Part shown: positions 1 through 8,641 of the stretch, in pieces | Numbering within the stretch: position 1 is the stretch's first letter | Layout of the letters: the number at the start of each line of letters is the position of its first letter | Source: Candidatus Cryptobacteroides merdigallinarum | GTDB lineage: Bacteria > Bacteroidota > Bacteroidia > Bacteroidales > UBA932 | Length of the DNA stretch: 46,423 nucleotides | Direction of reading: 5' to 3' | NCBI GenBank assembly: GCA_017694655.1 | Contig: JADIMQ010000100.1 | Span: 1 to 46,423, forward strand | Notes under the pieces: model-generated | The model's database searches: none | What the model saw: only the letters and a program-made list of their open reading frames with translations | What the model was told of the DNA's origin: nothing | Translations under genes and position numbers: made by a program

Positions 1-190
1 TCGTCGAACAGTCGTTAAGGATTTCTTCGAAATCCAATTATCTTAAACCCCAGTCGCTGTGGCGACAGCCCCTTTTCAAGGGGCGCCACCCCCATGTGCC
101 CCCTCGCTGGGGGCCCGTCGCAGGACTTCCGTCCTGCTCCTCAGCGGAAGTTCGATGATTTTCAATAAATTAAAATTCATCGAACTCACG
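1..190 (-). repeat. MITE-like structured repeat, copy A (cut by window edge)
   Basis: This stretch is nearly identical, in reverse orientation, to most of the element at 22377-22604; only scattered substitutions and small indels separate them. It contains the same string of short hairpins: a GGATTTC/GAAATCC palindrome near 20-35, a GTCGC/GCGAC hairpin near 52-65, CCCCTT/AAGGGG near 71-83 and GCAGGAC/GTCCTGC near 119-136. Its right end (173-190) reads AAATTCATCGAACTCACG, which is the terminal inverted repeat. The other terminus lies beyond base 1, so this copy is incomplete here. No reading frame in it is credible. Confidence 0.8.
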
Positions 191-281
191 TAAATTTAGG
201 AACTTTGCCGGAATTTCAGGCATCATTTCCCGGAAATTTTTCCGCTTGTTCCGGAAATGGTTCGGCACGGCGGATAAAAAG

Positions 282-445
282 GAGGGTGAGGGTGACCCGA
301 AAGCCCTGAAAAGTCCCGTAGGGACCGCACCGGGCAGGTGCGAAATCCCCCTAACAGGGGGCGCAGGGGGTTAGGATAGGTTCCGTCTTTCTTCGAAAGA
401 CGAGAGAGGGTGACTCAAATTTTCTTTTGGGTCACCCCTCTTGGC
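282..445 (+). repeat. Modular palindromic intergenic repeat, copy 1
   Basis: The core near 313-350 (CCCGTAGGGACCGCACCGGG followed by CAGGTGCGAAATCCCC) recurs at 23725-23926 (reverse) and 30084-30373 (forward). It is followed by a CGTCTTTC/GAAAGACG palindrome near 384-402. A terminal hairpin has the arms GGGTGACtCAAA and TTTGgGTCACCC (about 408-438). This copy lacks the roughly 45-bp module present between core and palindrome in the other two. It lies downstream of the tsf terminator and encodes nothing recognisable. Confidence 0.75.
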
Positions 446-480
446 AAGAGCAGGGTTCAGCACATACAGGTCAGCGGAAG

Positions 481-522
481 AATAAAGAAAGGGGCGAGCC
501 TGACTTCTGACCCGCCCCTTTT
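481..522 (-). terminator. Intrinsic terminator after tsf
   Basis: The arms AAAGGGGCG (488-496) and CGCCCCTTT (513-521) pair over nine bases. On the minus strand the stem is followed by TTTCTTTATT. It lies 24 bases past the tsf stop codon. The plus-strand side also ends in TTTT, so it could act in both directions. Nearly the same hairpin stands after pfkA (20425-20466). Confidence 0.75.
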
Positions 523-545
523 CAAATATTTTTCAGGATATACCC

Positions 546-1541
546 TTAGTCGTTCAGGGAAAATCTCTTGAATGCTACAATCTTCGCGTCCTTGTCCACG
601 CCGGCAAGATAGTCCTTTACGGAAACCTTGCCATCGCCCATCTGGTACTCCTGCTCCTCGAGGGTATTCTCCTTGAAGAACTTGTTGAGCCGGCCGTTGG
701 CGATGTTCTTTATCATGGCCTCAGGGAGATTGGCGGACTTCTCTGCAGAGACAGTCTTTATAATCTCGCGGGCCTGGTCGGCCTGCTCCGGGGTAAGCCA
801 GCCCTTGGCTGTGTTGGAGGCGATATGGTCCTCGCTGTCCACATGCGCAGGGTTGATACCGGCCTTCTCGAGGGCGGCGTTGACAGCCTTCTTCACGAGC
901 TCCTCCTTGGTCTTCTCGACAGCCACGGCGAGCTCATTGTCGATAACGCTCTGCGGAACGGAATCCTTGTTCACGGCTACAGGGTTCATGGAAGCCACCT
1001 GCATGGCGATACCCTTTCCTGCCTCTGCCGGAACCTCTTTGTTGAAAGCTACGAGAGCGGCGAGTTTGCCGTTTATCTTGTGGATGTACGATGATATGTA
1101 AGGTGCCTCAAGGCATGCATAGTAAGCGATGGAGTGCTTCTCGCCGGTCTTGCCGGTCTGCTCCGTAATGGCAGCCTCCACAGTCCTTCCATCTGCAAGG
1201 GTGCAGGATTTCAGGGCCTCTGCATCTGCCGGGAACTGGGCAAGTGCGGCATCCGCTATGGCATTCGCAAGAGTCTGGAACTCCTCGTTCTTTGCGACGA
1301 AGTCAGTCTCGCATCCGAGAGCCACGAGGATTGCCTTTCCACCGTCTACCTTGGCTATGGCAGCACCCTCGGAAGTCTCCCTGTCAGCTCTCTTGGCTGC
1401 AACGAGCTTGCCTTTCTCGCGGATGATTTCCTGTGCACGGGCAAAGTCGCCTTCAGCCTCTACAAGGGCCTTCTTGCAGTCCATCATGCCGGCACCGGTC
1501 ATTTGACGTAATTTAGCTACGTCAGCTGCTTTGATTTCCAT
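546..1541 (-). CDS. tsf: Elongation factor Ts
   Basis: Translation elongation factor Ts, the nucleotide-exchange factor that recycles EF-Tu from its GDP form in the cytoplasm. The 331-residue product opens with the helical N-terminal UBA-like module (LRQMTGAGMMDCKKAL at about 11-26). It carries the family's TDFVAKNEEF motif near residues 79-88, whose Asp-Phe pair inserts beside the EF-Tu Mg2+ site. The length is above the roughly 280 residues of E. coli but, from memory of the family, normal for Bacteroides-type EF-Ts, which has an extended dimerisation region. The ATG at 1541 is the only sensible start. It follows rpsB by 29 bases, the classic rpsB-tsf pair, and ends at a strong terminator. 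Confidence 0.97.
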   Translation of the reverse strand: MEIKAADVAKLRQMTGAGMMDCKKALVEAEGDFARAQEIIREKGKLVAAKRADRETSEGAAIAKVDGGKAILVALGCETDFVAKNEEFQTLANAIADAALAQFPADAEALKSCTLADGRTVEAAITEQTGKTGEKHSIAYYACLEAPYISSYIHKINGKLAALVAFNKEVPAEAGKGIAMQVASMNPVAVNKDSVPQSVIDNELAVAVEKTKEELVKKAVNAALEKAGINPAHVDSEDHIASNTAKGWLTPEQADQAREIIKTVSAEKSANLPEAMIKNIANGRLNKFFKENTLEEQEYQMGDGKVSVKDYLAGVDKDAKIVAFKRFSLND

Positions 1542-1570
1542 ATTATCAAGATTTTTGAATTTATAGTACC

Positions 1571-2476
1571 TTATTCAGCCTTTGCCTCTGCCTCGTCAGC
1601 CGGAGCAGCCGGGGCTTCCGGAGTCTCTACAGGGGCCTCTGCTGGAGCCTCTGCCGGTGCTTCAGCCTCCTGGGCGGCAGCCGGAGCAGCAGTCTCGGCC
1701 TCTTCAGCCCTGGACTTGCGTGAACGGAGTTTCTTTCCGGCAGGGGACTGTGAGTCGGTCTGCTCCGGAACTTCCTTCTCTTTCTCGAGCTTCCTCTCGT
1801 TCAAGCCCTCTGCAACAGCCTGGCAGAGCACGTCGACAATGTAGGCGATGGATTTGGCGGCGTCGTCATTTGCCGGGATCACATAATCAACAGGAGTAGG
1901 ATCGCAACAAGTATCAACCATAGCGATAACCGGGATATTAAGACGATTTGCCTCCTTGACCGCATTCATCTCTTTCTGTACATCCACCACGAACAGTGCT
2001 GACGGGAGACGGCTCAGGTCCTTGATGGAACCGAGGTTCTTCTCCAGCTTTGCCCTCTGGCGGGTGATCTGGAGACGCTCACGCTTTGCAAGGGTGTCGA
2101 AAGTACCGTCTTCAATCATCTTGTCGATGGTATTCATCTTCTTGACAGCTTTGCGGATGGTCGGGAAGTTCGTAAGCATTCCGCCAGGCCACCTCTCTGT
2201 CACGTAAGGCATATTCACGGATGCAGCCTTCTCGGCCACAATCTCCTTTGCCTGTTTCTTCGTGGCTACAAACAGTATCTTGCGGCCGGAGCGGGCAAGC
2301 TGTTTCATCACGTTTGCAGCCTCATCTATCTTTACAATACTTTTATGCAGGTCGATGATATGGATCCCGTTCTTCTGGTCGAAAATATAAGGGGCCATCT
2401 TAGGGTTCCACTTCCTCGCCAAGTGTCCGAAATGAACACCTGCATCAAGCAGTTCCTGGAAATTTGTTCTTGGCAT
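1571..2476 (-). CDS. rpsB: 30S ribosomal protein S2 with a long acidic/proline C-terminal tail
   Basis: Small-subunit protein S2 (301 residues). The ATG at 2476 (MPRTNFQELLDAGVHFGH) matches the conserved N-terminus, so the frame upstream of it is not used. The S2 body covers residues 1 to about 230, with the motifs LLDAGVHFGH, RWPGGMLTNF (95-104) and PVDYVIPANDDAAKSI (195-210). After that comes a roughly 70-residue tail: first charged and basic (KKLRSRKSR near 248-256), then an Ala/Pro/Glu low-complexity run with several APAE-type units. Many S2 proteins have no such extension. It lies between rpsI (212 bases upstream) and tsf. The 212-base leader contains possible hairpins, but no promoter could be assigned with confidence. 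Confidence 0.97.
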   Translation of the reverse strand: MPRTNFQELLDAGVHFGHLARKWNPKMAPYIFDQKNGIHIIDLHKSIVKIDEAANVMKQLARSGRKILFVATKKQAKEIVAEKAASVNMPYVTERWPGGMLTNFPTIRKAVKKMNTIDKMIEDGTFDTLAKRERLQITRQRAKLEKNLGSIKDLSRLPSALFVVDVQKEMNAVKEANRLNIPVIAMVDTCCDPTPVDYVIPANDDAAKSIAYIVDVLCQAVAEGLNERKLEKEKEVPEQTDSQSPAGKKLRSRKSRAEEAETAAPAAAQEAEAPAEAPAEAPVETPEAPAAPADEAEAKAE

Positions 2477-2688
2477 TTTAAATAAAGTTTTACTTGTTTG
2501 TAATTCTCCCGCCGGCCTCGTATGCATACCGGGGGCTCTTCTACATCAATCCGGAGTAACGGCGCTGCCGGTCTCCTGGATTTTCCGCAGTCTCGACAAA
2601 TCTGGGCAGCCCTTGCGGAGATTCCCCCGCGAGAGGTCCTCGGATTTTATACCGGACTGCAACAAATCTGTAAACCTTCAGGCAAATA

Positions 2689-3078
2689 CTAACGTTTGCT
2701 GAACTGGAAGCGCTTGCGTGCACCAGGCTGACCAGGTTTCTTCCTCTCGACTTCGCGTGCATCGCGGGTGAGAAATCCTGAGGATTTCAAAGCAGGGCGA
2801 TAAGCCTCCCTGTCGACCTCGCAAAGCGCGCGGGCGATACCGAGCCTGATGGCCTCTGCCTGACCTTTGATCCCGCCTCCGTCGACATTAACCTTCACGT
2901 CAAACTGTCCTGCAGTACCGGTAACTTCGAAAGGCTGGTTCACGATATAACGGAGAGAATCTTCCTGGAAATAATTGTCCATTTCGCGACCATTGATCGT
3001 GATGTTGCCTTTCCCGGCACTGACATAAACACGAGCGACTGCCGATTTACGTCTTCCAAGGGCGTTTACTACTTTCAT
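2689..3078 (-). CDS. rpsI: 30S ribosomal protein S9
   Basis: Small-subunit protein S9, whose C-terminal tail reaches the P-site tRNA. The 129-residue product has the hallmark N-terminus [12 protein letters not shown] (8-19) and the basic tail ending KRFQFSKR. It starts at ATG 3078, seven bases after the rplM stop codon, giving the near-universal rplM-rpsI pair. Nothing in it departs from the family. Confidence 0.97.
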   Translation of the reverse strand: MKVVNALGRRKSAVARVYVSAGKGNITINGREMDNYFQEDSLRYIVNQPFEVTGTAGQFDVKVNVDGGGIKGQAEAIRLGIARALCEVDREAYRPALKSSGFLTRDAREVERKKPGQPGARKRFQFSKR

Positions 3079-3085
3079 CCTTTGA

Positions 3086-3538
3086 CTAAATTTCGTTTAA
3101 CTTGATTGTTTTCGGTTGCTGTGCCTGATGCGGATGCTCGCTGCCCTGATAAAGGTACAGGTTGTTGATGAGCCTGGCACCAAGACGGTTCTTCGGCAGC
3201 ATTCCCTTGACTGCCATCCTTACAAGCTCCGTAGGCTTCTTCCTGAGCACATCCTTCGGTGTGGTGAAACGCTGTCCTCCCGGATAACCGGTGTGACGGA
3301 CGTACACCTTGTCGTCCATCTTGTTTCCGGTAAGCCTTACCTTGTCGGCGTTGACAATTATGACATTGTCCCCGCAGTCCAGGTTAGGGGTGTAGCACGG
3401 CTTGTTCTTACCACGGAGGATAAGGGCTACACGGGAAGCAAGACGTCCGAGCACCAGATCGGTGGCATCAATGAGAACCCACTCCTTCTTGATATCGCCC
3501 GCCTTGAGCGATACTGTTTTGTAACTCTGTGTGTCCAC
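3086..3538 (-). CDS. rplM: 50S ribosomal protein L13 (GTG start)
   Basis: Large-subunit assembly protein L13, 150 residues, standard length. Visible family motifs are [18 protein letters not shown] (about 19-36), [11 protein letters not shown] (54-64) and [11 protein letters not shown] (109-119). The initiator is GTG: the codon at 3536-3538 reads CAC on the plus strand, no ATG occurs nearby, and the residues that follow (DTQSYKTVS) align with the usual L13 beginning. It is first gene of the rplM-rpsI cluster. A consensus promoter lies at 3599-3629, with a hairpin plus U-tract in between. Confidence 0.96.
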   Translation of the reverse strand: MDTQSYKTVSLKAGDIKKEWVLIDATDLVLGRLASRVALILRGKNKPCYTPNLDCGDNVIIVNADKVRLTGNKMDDKVYVRHTGYPGGQRFTTPKDVLRKKPTELVRMAVKGMLPKNRLGARLINNLYLYQGSEHPHQAQQPKTIKLNEI

Positions 3539-3565
3539 TGTCTTGATCTTTAAACGGTTAATACT

Positions 3566-3599
3566 AAAAAAATGCGATCCCTACACAAATAGGGGTCGC
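3566..3599 (-). terminator. Hairpin plus T7 tract between the lipoprotein operon and rplM
   Basis: On the minus strand the arms GCGACCCCTA (3599-3590) and TAGGGATCGC (3583-3574) pair at nine of ten positions around a TTTGTG loop and are followed by seven T (3572-3566). It has the form of an intrinsic terminator. It lies about 70-100 bases past the stop of the fimbrillin-like gene, so it could end the upstream ten-gene transcript. Its 5' arm overlaps the last base of the rplM -7 box, so the native rplM transcript would contain only part of the stem. It could instead be an L13 autoregulatory or attenuator leader. Confidence 0.6.
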
Positions 3600-3629
3600 A
3601 AAGATAGCAATATTTTTCTAATCGGCAAA
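3599..3629 (-). promoter_or_regulatory. rplM promoter (Bacteroidota type)
   Basis: Read on the minus strand, TTTG (3629-3626) is followed after exactly 19 bases by TATCTTTG (3606-3599). This matches the Bacteroidota sigma-A consensus TTTG-N19-21-TAnnTTTG. It points at rplM, whose GTG is about 60 bases downstream. Confidence 0.8.
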
Positions 3630-3667
3630 ATATTCCTGAACAAGAGGGTTTTAGAAACTGTCCGTCC

Positions 3668-4609
3668 CTATTCTTCAGGGAAAGAAAGCGCGCCGAACAT
3701 GTTGAGATTCCCGTCCGAAGACATGGTCGCACTCGGGGTTCCGGTAATAGTGTAGTCCTGCCCGTCTATCGTATAGGTGAAGGAGAAGGTAGTCTCCAGC
3801 GCCTCGTCGAAATCAATGCACATCACAATATACAGCGTCTCCATTCTGCCCCTGGAAAGCGCAAGCCCGTCACCGAAATCCAGCTCTATCGACTTGCTCA
3901 TTGTCCCGCTTATCTCTCCTGTCGCGAGATTGATGACAGCGTCCGAGGTGGCTATGTCCTTGTCCGCGGACACTACTAATTTGGTGACAGTCTTCCCTTC
4001 CAGAGCATCAGGGAAAGCCGGGGACGGGATGGTCATCTGGACGAACGCGGATGTGAAGTCCCCGAGGGAAAGGGTGACGGAGGTATATTCCGACACAGGG
4101 GCCGACAGCCGGGCATAGGCGAAATTATACTCCCTCTTGAAAAATATCAGCCCGTCTATCGGTATATATTCCTGGCTCGCAAGGGAAGGGAGCCTGACGG
4201 CGGAATAGGTGGTATTCCCCTCCGCATAAGGGGTGTAGGCATATACGCAGTGCTCACCCTGCTTGAAACCTGCAGAGGCTCCCCCCACTGGATTTAAGAG
4301 GATATCCCCGTCCTTGTAGTTCTTTTTGTCATAATCATAAAGCCCGGGCACATATTCATTAGGCAAAACCGGGCATATTTCCGACGGCTCGTAAAGAAGG
4401 TTCGCCTGCTCGATCCCGTCGGAGGTCACGAAGACGCCTATCTGGTCTTCCTTGACCCATCCCTGGGATCCGTGAAGGTAGGTAACATACCTCCCGGAGA
4501 TATTGAGATTGCCTATAACAGGGTAATCCACAGGTCCTTCATCTTCCTTGCATCCTGCGGCTATGACCGCCACGAATGCCGTCAACAGAAATTTCAGAGT
4601 CTTTTTCAT
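3668..4609 (-). CDS. Fimbrillin-like lipoprotein
   Basis: A 313-residue secreted lipoprotein. It has a hydrophobic signal ending in the lipobox AAGC (Cys20) followed by KEDE, an acidic stretch typical of surface-exported Bacteroidota lipoproteins. The body has features of fimbrillin/Mfa-like proteins: a DQIGVFVT stretch near residue 55, a YAYTPY motif (about 123-128), and alternating short beta strands with Ser/Thr-rich turns. The assignment to that superfamily rests on these patterns alone. It is the last gene of the ten-gene run, 51 bases after the PKD-like lipoprotein, so it may be an accessory surface subunit rather than a true fimbria. A generic surface lipoprotein is the alternative. 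Confidence 0.6.
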   Translation of the reverse strand: MKKTLKFLLTAFVAVIAAGCKEDEGPVDYPVIGNLNISGRYVTYLHGSQGWVKEDQIGVFVTSDGIEQANLLYEPSEICPVLPNEYVPGLYDYDKKNYKDGDILLNPVGGASAGFKQGEHCVYAYTPYAEGNTTYSAVRLPSLASQEYIPIDGLIFFKREYNFAYARLSAPVSEYTSVTLSLGDFTSAFVQMTIPSPAFPDALEGKTVTKLVVSADKDIATSDAVINLATGEISGTMSKSIELDFGDGLALSRGRMETLYIVMCIDFDEALETTFSFTYTIDGQDYTITGTPSATMSSDGNLNMFGALSFPEE

Positions 4610-4660
4610 GTCTTTAAATTTATTAAGTTAAACAAAAAGCCTTCCGGCCGATATTCCGTT

Positions 4661-6328
4661 TCAATACTCTCCCTGGTAGTTTGTAGCCCAGACCATATCC
4701 TTTATCTCCCCGAATCCGGAGATTGTCTTTATCTCGAGGGTCGGGGACAAGTCCTCGAAAAGCTGTACCAGCCTGGAATCGGATACATCGAGTATGCTCA
4801 CGCTCCCGTCTTCCTGGCCCACGGCTATCCTGTGGTTGAAGCTCTCGCTGTTCCCGCCGTAGCCGCTGAACTCGCTGACTATAGGGCTCGGGGATATGGA
4901 TATGATTGCAGAAGAGGCTGTATATGCAAGCCTGTGCGTCCCGGAGGCGACACTGTAGACATAAAGGTTCCTGTCCCCGTCCGTAAAATAGAAAAACGGC
5001 TTCTTCTCGAAATTCGAGGACATCCGGACAATGCTTTCCCCAGTCAGCAGGCTCCCGCCCGAAAACATGGAGATGGACGACTCCGTGATGACATGGTTCT
5101 CCGCCCCCAGGGGCCTCACGGTGAAGCTGAACAGGCGATAATCCGCTGCACCGCCCAGGTCTATGAGTGCAAGATACGAAGGATAGAACTCCAGTCCGCC
5201 CATTTCAGGGTCCACATACACTTTCTCGTAAGCCCCGGCCGCTATGCACCTCGTCCCTGTCCCCATGGCATCCACCCTCGGGACGCCGGCCCCGAGGACC
5301 AGGTCCTTGTCATAGTTGCCCAGATACACCACCTTCGGGGAATAGGACTCGTAGTCGTCCCCGTATCCCCCGGGGACAAAGCAGAGGAACCTGCCGTTGA
5401 GGTCGTCGTACATCAGTGCGACATCCTCGTCCGCGGCCCAGTAGGACACATTCTGGAACCCCTGGAAATAACTGATATGCGCTCCGCCGGTGAAATCGGA
5501 CGGCATTGAAGAATATGTCCCGTAGTACGGGATGGACTCATAGGTCCTGTCCATGCATCTCATGTAGACATTTCCGGACTCCGTACATATCAGGTAATAG
5601 GAGCGTTTCCAGGCAAAGCCGCTCATGGAGAAGTCCGCCTCCGGCTCGGCACCGGACTGGAACTCATCCCTCATCCAGCGGTCCTTCATCAGGTTCGAGC
5701 CGTCGAGTGTCACGGTGCCGCTGTCCTGGTTGAGGATTATCTTCGGGAGTCCTGACACATAGTTGTTCGGGATAGACCCCAGCACATAATAATAGAAAAG
5801 ACGTTTCGGTCCGGTGCCGAGAGACTCGTCCTCCGGCAGCATCATCTCCTCCAGCCGGTACATCGGGGACAGGGTGGAAGGGGAGATGAAGGACAGGCTG
5901 GACTCCCCTCCGTCCTTTTCCGCAAGAATCATCCACCCGCAGCCTATCGAGCTCTTGGATTCCATGGAATAGCCGTCGCTGATATATGTCTCCCCGGTTT
6001 CCCTGTTGACAACCTTCAGCACGAGAGAGAACCCTCCGACATCGGAGAATGTGTAGCGTATCCTGTATCCCGTGGCGACCAGCTCCTCGCCTATGAACCA
6101 CTGGATCTCGAACACCTTGTCGATGTCCTCCTCGTTTGCGAAAGGTTCGGAAAACTCTATCGGGGCGACATATTCCGCCTCCTCCCCGAAAGTGGACGAG
6201 AAGCCTTCAGGCACGGACAGGAAGGTAACCTCGTTGGTCTGCCTGTAGTCGTACCGGCTCTTGTCCTCGATGCAGGCCGCAAAAGCGACGGCCGCAAAAG
6301 CGAGAAGTATCGCTGTCCTTTTCTTCAT
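4661..6328 (-). CDS. PKD-like family surface lipoprotein (SusE position)
   Basis: A 555-residue lipoprotein with lipobox FAAC (Cys19) followed by IEDKSRYDY. The N-terminal 130 residues look like the PKD-like domain found in Bacteroidota SusC/D loci (a beta-sandwich ending GFSLVLKVVNRETGETY). The remainder is beta-rich with repeated Tyr/Gly/Ser strands and could be a propeller-like binding region. The second ATG (6328) was chosen over 6334 because a perfect AGGAGG (6335-6340) would touch the first ATG but is ideally spaced from the second. It follows the DUF4843-like gene by 18 bases. It likely sits on the cell surface beside the SusD protein and binds substrate; the ligand cannot be inferred. 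Confidence 0.75.
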   Translation of the reverse strand: MKKRTAILLAFAAVAFAACIEDKSRYDYRQTNEVTFLSVPEGFSSTFGEEAEYVAPIEFSEPFANEEDIDKVFEIQWFIGEELVATGYRIRYTFSDVGGFSLVLKVVNRETGETYISDGYSMESKSSIGCGWMILAEKDGGESSLSFISPSTLSPMYRLEEMMLPEDESLGTGPKRLFYYYVLGSIPNNYVSGLPKIILNQDSGTVTLDGSNLMKDRWMRDEFQSGAEPEADFSMSGFAWKRSYYLICTESGNVYMRCMDRTYESIPYYGTYSSMPSDFTGGAHISYFQGFQNVSYWAADEDVALMYDDLNGRFLCFVPGGYGDDYESYSPKVVYLGNYDKDLVLGAGVPRVDAMGTGTRCIAAGAYEKVYVDPEMGGLEFYPSYLALIDLGGAADYRLFSFTVRPLGAENHVITESSISMFSGGSLLTGESIVRMSSNFEKKPFFYFTDGDRNLYVYSVASGTHRLAYTASSAIISISPSPIVSEFSGYGGNSESFNHRIAVGQEDGSVSILDVSDSRLVQLFEDLSPTLEIKTISGFGEIKDMVWATNYQGEY

Positions 6329-6346
6329 AGTCATCCTCCTTTCAAA

Positions 6347-7072
6347 TCAGTCAGGTATAGTCTCATACAGAGGCGTGGTGCCGTCTTCAGCGTAATAGCG
6401 GTAATTGCCGGAAGCCCACTGGTCCGCCCACCATGCCTTGAACCTGGCCACCTCCTCCTCGAAGGTAATCGTTGTGTAGTCCGCCAGGGAATCGAGGTAC
6501 CGCCCGAGATAAATGTTGAATACCCTGAATTTCATATCGGAATAGTCCCCGAGGGCCCGTGTCGTGTTCCACCACGTCGGGGCTGTCCCGGTGAGCCGGT
6601 CCTTCACGGAGATCACGGCCTTCAGGTATCCGGAAGGGGCAGCGACGTGCCCGTCCGCCCCGGTCAGGGCAACAGTCAGGGTGTAGTCAGTGGCGAGCAG
6701 CTCCTGGCGGCGCCTCACGGTGACCCACAATGTGTCCACGGCCAGCCCTTTCCGGAAGACGGCCTGTCCGGGCAGCACGAAATCCCCTTCCAGGGCCGTA
6801 GTCCCTTCCTCGTCCGCCTCCATACGGCAGATGAAGTCGGATTCGGGAAGATAGCCCCATATCCTCATCTCCACCGGGACGGAGACCTCGGTCTCGGCTG
6901 TCGTACCTCCGGTAGCGAAATTGTATTCCGCCTTGACGGAGCCGTCCGTCCCCGGGGTGAAGTGCACATAATTGTCCCCGTGGTAGACTTCCAACGTGTC
7001 CTCCTTGCATGAAATGGAGGAAATTGCTGCCATAAGGCAGGCCAGACATGCTTTGTATTTCATCTGCTTCAT
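6347..7072 (-). CDS. DUF4843-like lipoprotein
   Basis: A 241-residue lipoprotein: signal peptide, lipobox SISC (Cys22), then KED. The sequence after it resembles the DUF4843 family, with a YVHFTPG segment near residue 36, paired beta strands, and a TAPTWWN motif near 165 before a final helical part. Genes of this family commonly lie directly after SusD and before a PKD-like lipoprotein, exactly as here. Only three bases separate it from the SusD stop codon. An ATG three codons in (7063) is an alternative start. The function is unknown; a structural or binding partner of the SusC/D complex is the reasonable inference. Confidence 0.7.
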   Translation of the reverse strand: MKQMKYKACLACLMAAISSISCKEDTLEVYHGDNYVHFTPGTDGSVKAEYNFATGGTTAETEVSVPVEMRIWGYLPESDFICRMEADEEGTTALEGDFVLPGQAVFRKGLAVDTLWVTVRRRQELLATDYTLTVALTGADGHVAAPSGYLKAVISVKDRLTGTAPTWWNTTRALGDYSDMKFRVFNIYLGRYLDSLADYTTITFEEEVARFKAWWADQWASGNYRYYAEDGTTPLYETIPD

Positions 7073-7075
7073 CGG

Positions 7076-8629
7076 TTAAAACGGGCTTTCACTTGCCGGT
7101 ACCGGCAATACATACCCAGCCGTCATGTCCTTCACCGCCCCGCTTTCGGAAGCGGACGGGACCTCCCGGATATTCAGGCGCTTGTACATATAGAACATAT
7201 TCCCCTCGCACAGGAAGTCCTTCCGTGCATCAAGGATTATTTCTTCCATAAGCTGCTCCGCTGTGGAGACAGTAGTCAACAGGGAACGCTGTGCGCCTCT
7301 GGCCCTGCGGACCGTCTCAAGATATTCTATTCCCTGCCCCACATTGCCTTCCTCGGCCGACAGTTCGGCAAGGATGTACATTACCTCGCTGAGCCGTACA
7401 AGCGGGACCATCGGGTTCTCCACCGAAGTAACCACAGCCTCGGAGGAGGAGTTGTACTTCAGGGTGTACCAGGCCTTCTCGGAAGTGTTTGTCTGGGCTA
7501 TGGCATAGTCAAGCCGCCAGTCCTCGTAGACCCCGGTATTGTCACTTGCGAACAGGCTTTCTATATTCGCCAGAGGCAGTTTCACACTATTGTCGGCCCC
7601 GTAGATCATGGACTCGAAATCCGTGGCGAGGTTGCGGTAATATGCCCCGAAAAGCACGTCGTCGGTCATCTTCGTATGCCGGCTCTCAATCTGGCAGGTG
7701 ATGTCGTCCTGCGGCGTGAAGCCCACCCACTGGAGGTCCTGGTAATAGGTCGTGTACAGTTCCATCGCCGCGGCCCTCGCTATGGAATGATACTCCTGCC
7801 CGGCATACATGCAGACCCTCGCCTTCAGCCCGAGGAGGGCCAGATAGTTGAGCCTCCAGCCACGGAACCAGAAAAACTGCCCGGTGTCGTCGATGAAAGT
7901 ACTGCTGTCGAAACGGTATCTCGCATTCATTGAGACGGTAGGGGTCGACATCATGCTGGCATACATCGCTTCCGGATGGAATTCCGTGTCTATGGACCGG
8001 AGCAGGGGCTCGGCCTCGGTAATGTCCCTTATCACCTTTTCCAGGAACTGGCGGACTGTCAGCTTTTCCCCGACATCGTGCGAGAACTCTTCCCTGTACG
8101 GGAGCCATGTCCCCGAAGGTGAGGCTGCGGGGGACGGGGCGAACAGGCGGAGCAGGTCGAAGTGGAGCATGGCCCTCAAGGCCAGGGCCTCGCCCCTTAT
8201 CATGTCCCGCTCGTCCTCCCCGTAGGTAAAGGCGCTTGCATCCAGGTCGTAGATATGCTCAAGTATCTTGTTGATGTTGGCTATCATGGAATACTGTGTC
8301 TGCCATATTTCCTCGATGACAGGCTGGGTATTCGTGGAGTTGTAGACGAACCCGGAGGCGTCCCGGCACACCGCGAGGGTGTTCTGCCCTATGGAGGAGC
8401 CGTCCGCAAGGTATTCCTGGGCGACGGCGCTCAAAAAGCCCCAGGAGAGGTTCTCCCCGTAGACCGCAGGACTCCCCAGTTCAAGGTATATCCCGTTCAG
8501 GGCATTCCGGAAACCGTAGCCCGTGGAGAAAAGCTCCTTTTCATCTATGGTGTTCTCCGGAGAGACGTCCAGCCATCCGCAGGAAGCCAGCGTCAGGAGA
8601 GAAGCAGATATTGCAGCGAGGCGTTTCAT
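7076..8629 (-). CDS. RagB/SusD family outer-membrane lipoprotein (left locus)
   Basis: SusD-type surface lipoprotein that caps the SusC channel and captures substrate. It has a signal with lipobox LASC (Cys17) followed by GWLDVSPENTI, the usual SusD opening. Next is the helical TPR-like core (RGEALALRAMLHFDLLRLFAP near 145-165), and the C-terminal part carries PLVRLSEVMYILAELSAEEG and FLCEGNMFYMYKRLN, the conserved end of RagB/SusD proteins. The second ATG (8629) was preferred over 8638 because AAGGA lies nine bases before it but directly touches the first. It follows SusC by 12 bases. The partner lipoproteins (DUF4843, PKD-like) point away from a typical glycan locus, since no glycoside hydrolase is present. 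Confidence 0.9.
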   Translation of the reverse strand: MKRLAAISASLLTLASCGWLDVSPENTIDEKELFSTGYGFRNALNGIYLELGSPAVYGENLSWGFLSAVAQEYLADGSSIGQNTLAVCRDASGFVYNSTNTQPVIEEIWQTQYSMIANINKILEHIYDLDASAFTYGEDERDMIRGEALALRAMLHFDLLRLFAPSPAASPSGTWLPYREEFSHDVGEKLTVRQFLEKVIRDITEAEPLLRSIDTEFHPEAMYASMMSTPTVSMNARYRFDSSTFIDDTGQFFWFRGWRLNYLALLGLKARVCMYAGQEYHSIARAAAMELYTTYYQDLQWVGFTPQDDITCQIESRHTKMTDDVLFGAYYRNLATDFESMIYGADNSVKLPLANIESLFASDNTGVYEDWRLDYAIAQTNTSEKAWYTLKYNSSSEAVVTSVENPMVPLVRLSEVMYILAELSAEEGNVGQGIEYLETVRRARGAQRSLLTTVSTAEQLMEEIILDARKDFLCEGNMFYMYKRLNIREVPSASESGAVKDMTAGYVLPVPASESPF

Positions 8630-8641
8630 GTTCGTCATTCC

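Noticed and set aside
2477..2688. Structured S2 autoregulatory leader
   Set aside because: Some hairpins can be drawn (TCCGCA/TGCGGA; CCGG/CCGG), but none gives a convincing conserved fold, and no promoter or terminator pairs with them.
2541..2762. 73-codon open frame overlapping rpsI on the same strand
   Set aside because: It overlaps the conserved end of S9 in another frame and has no family features.
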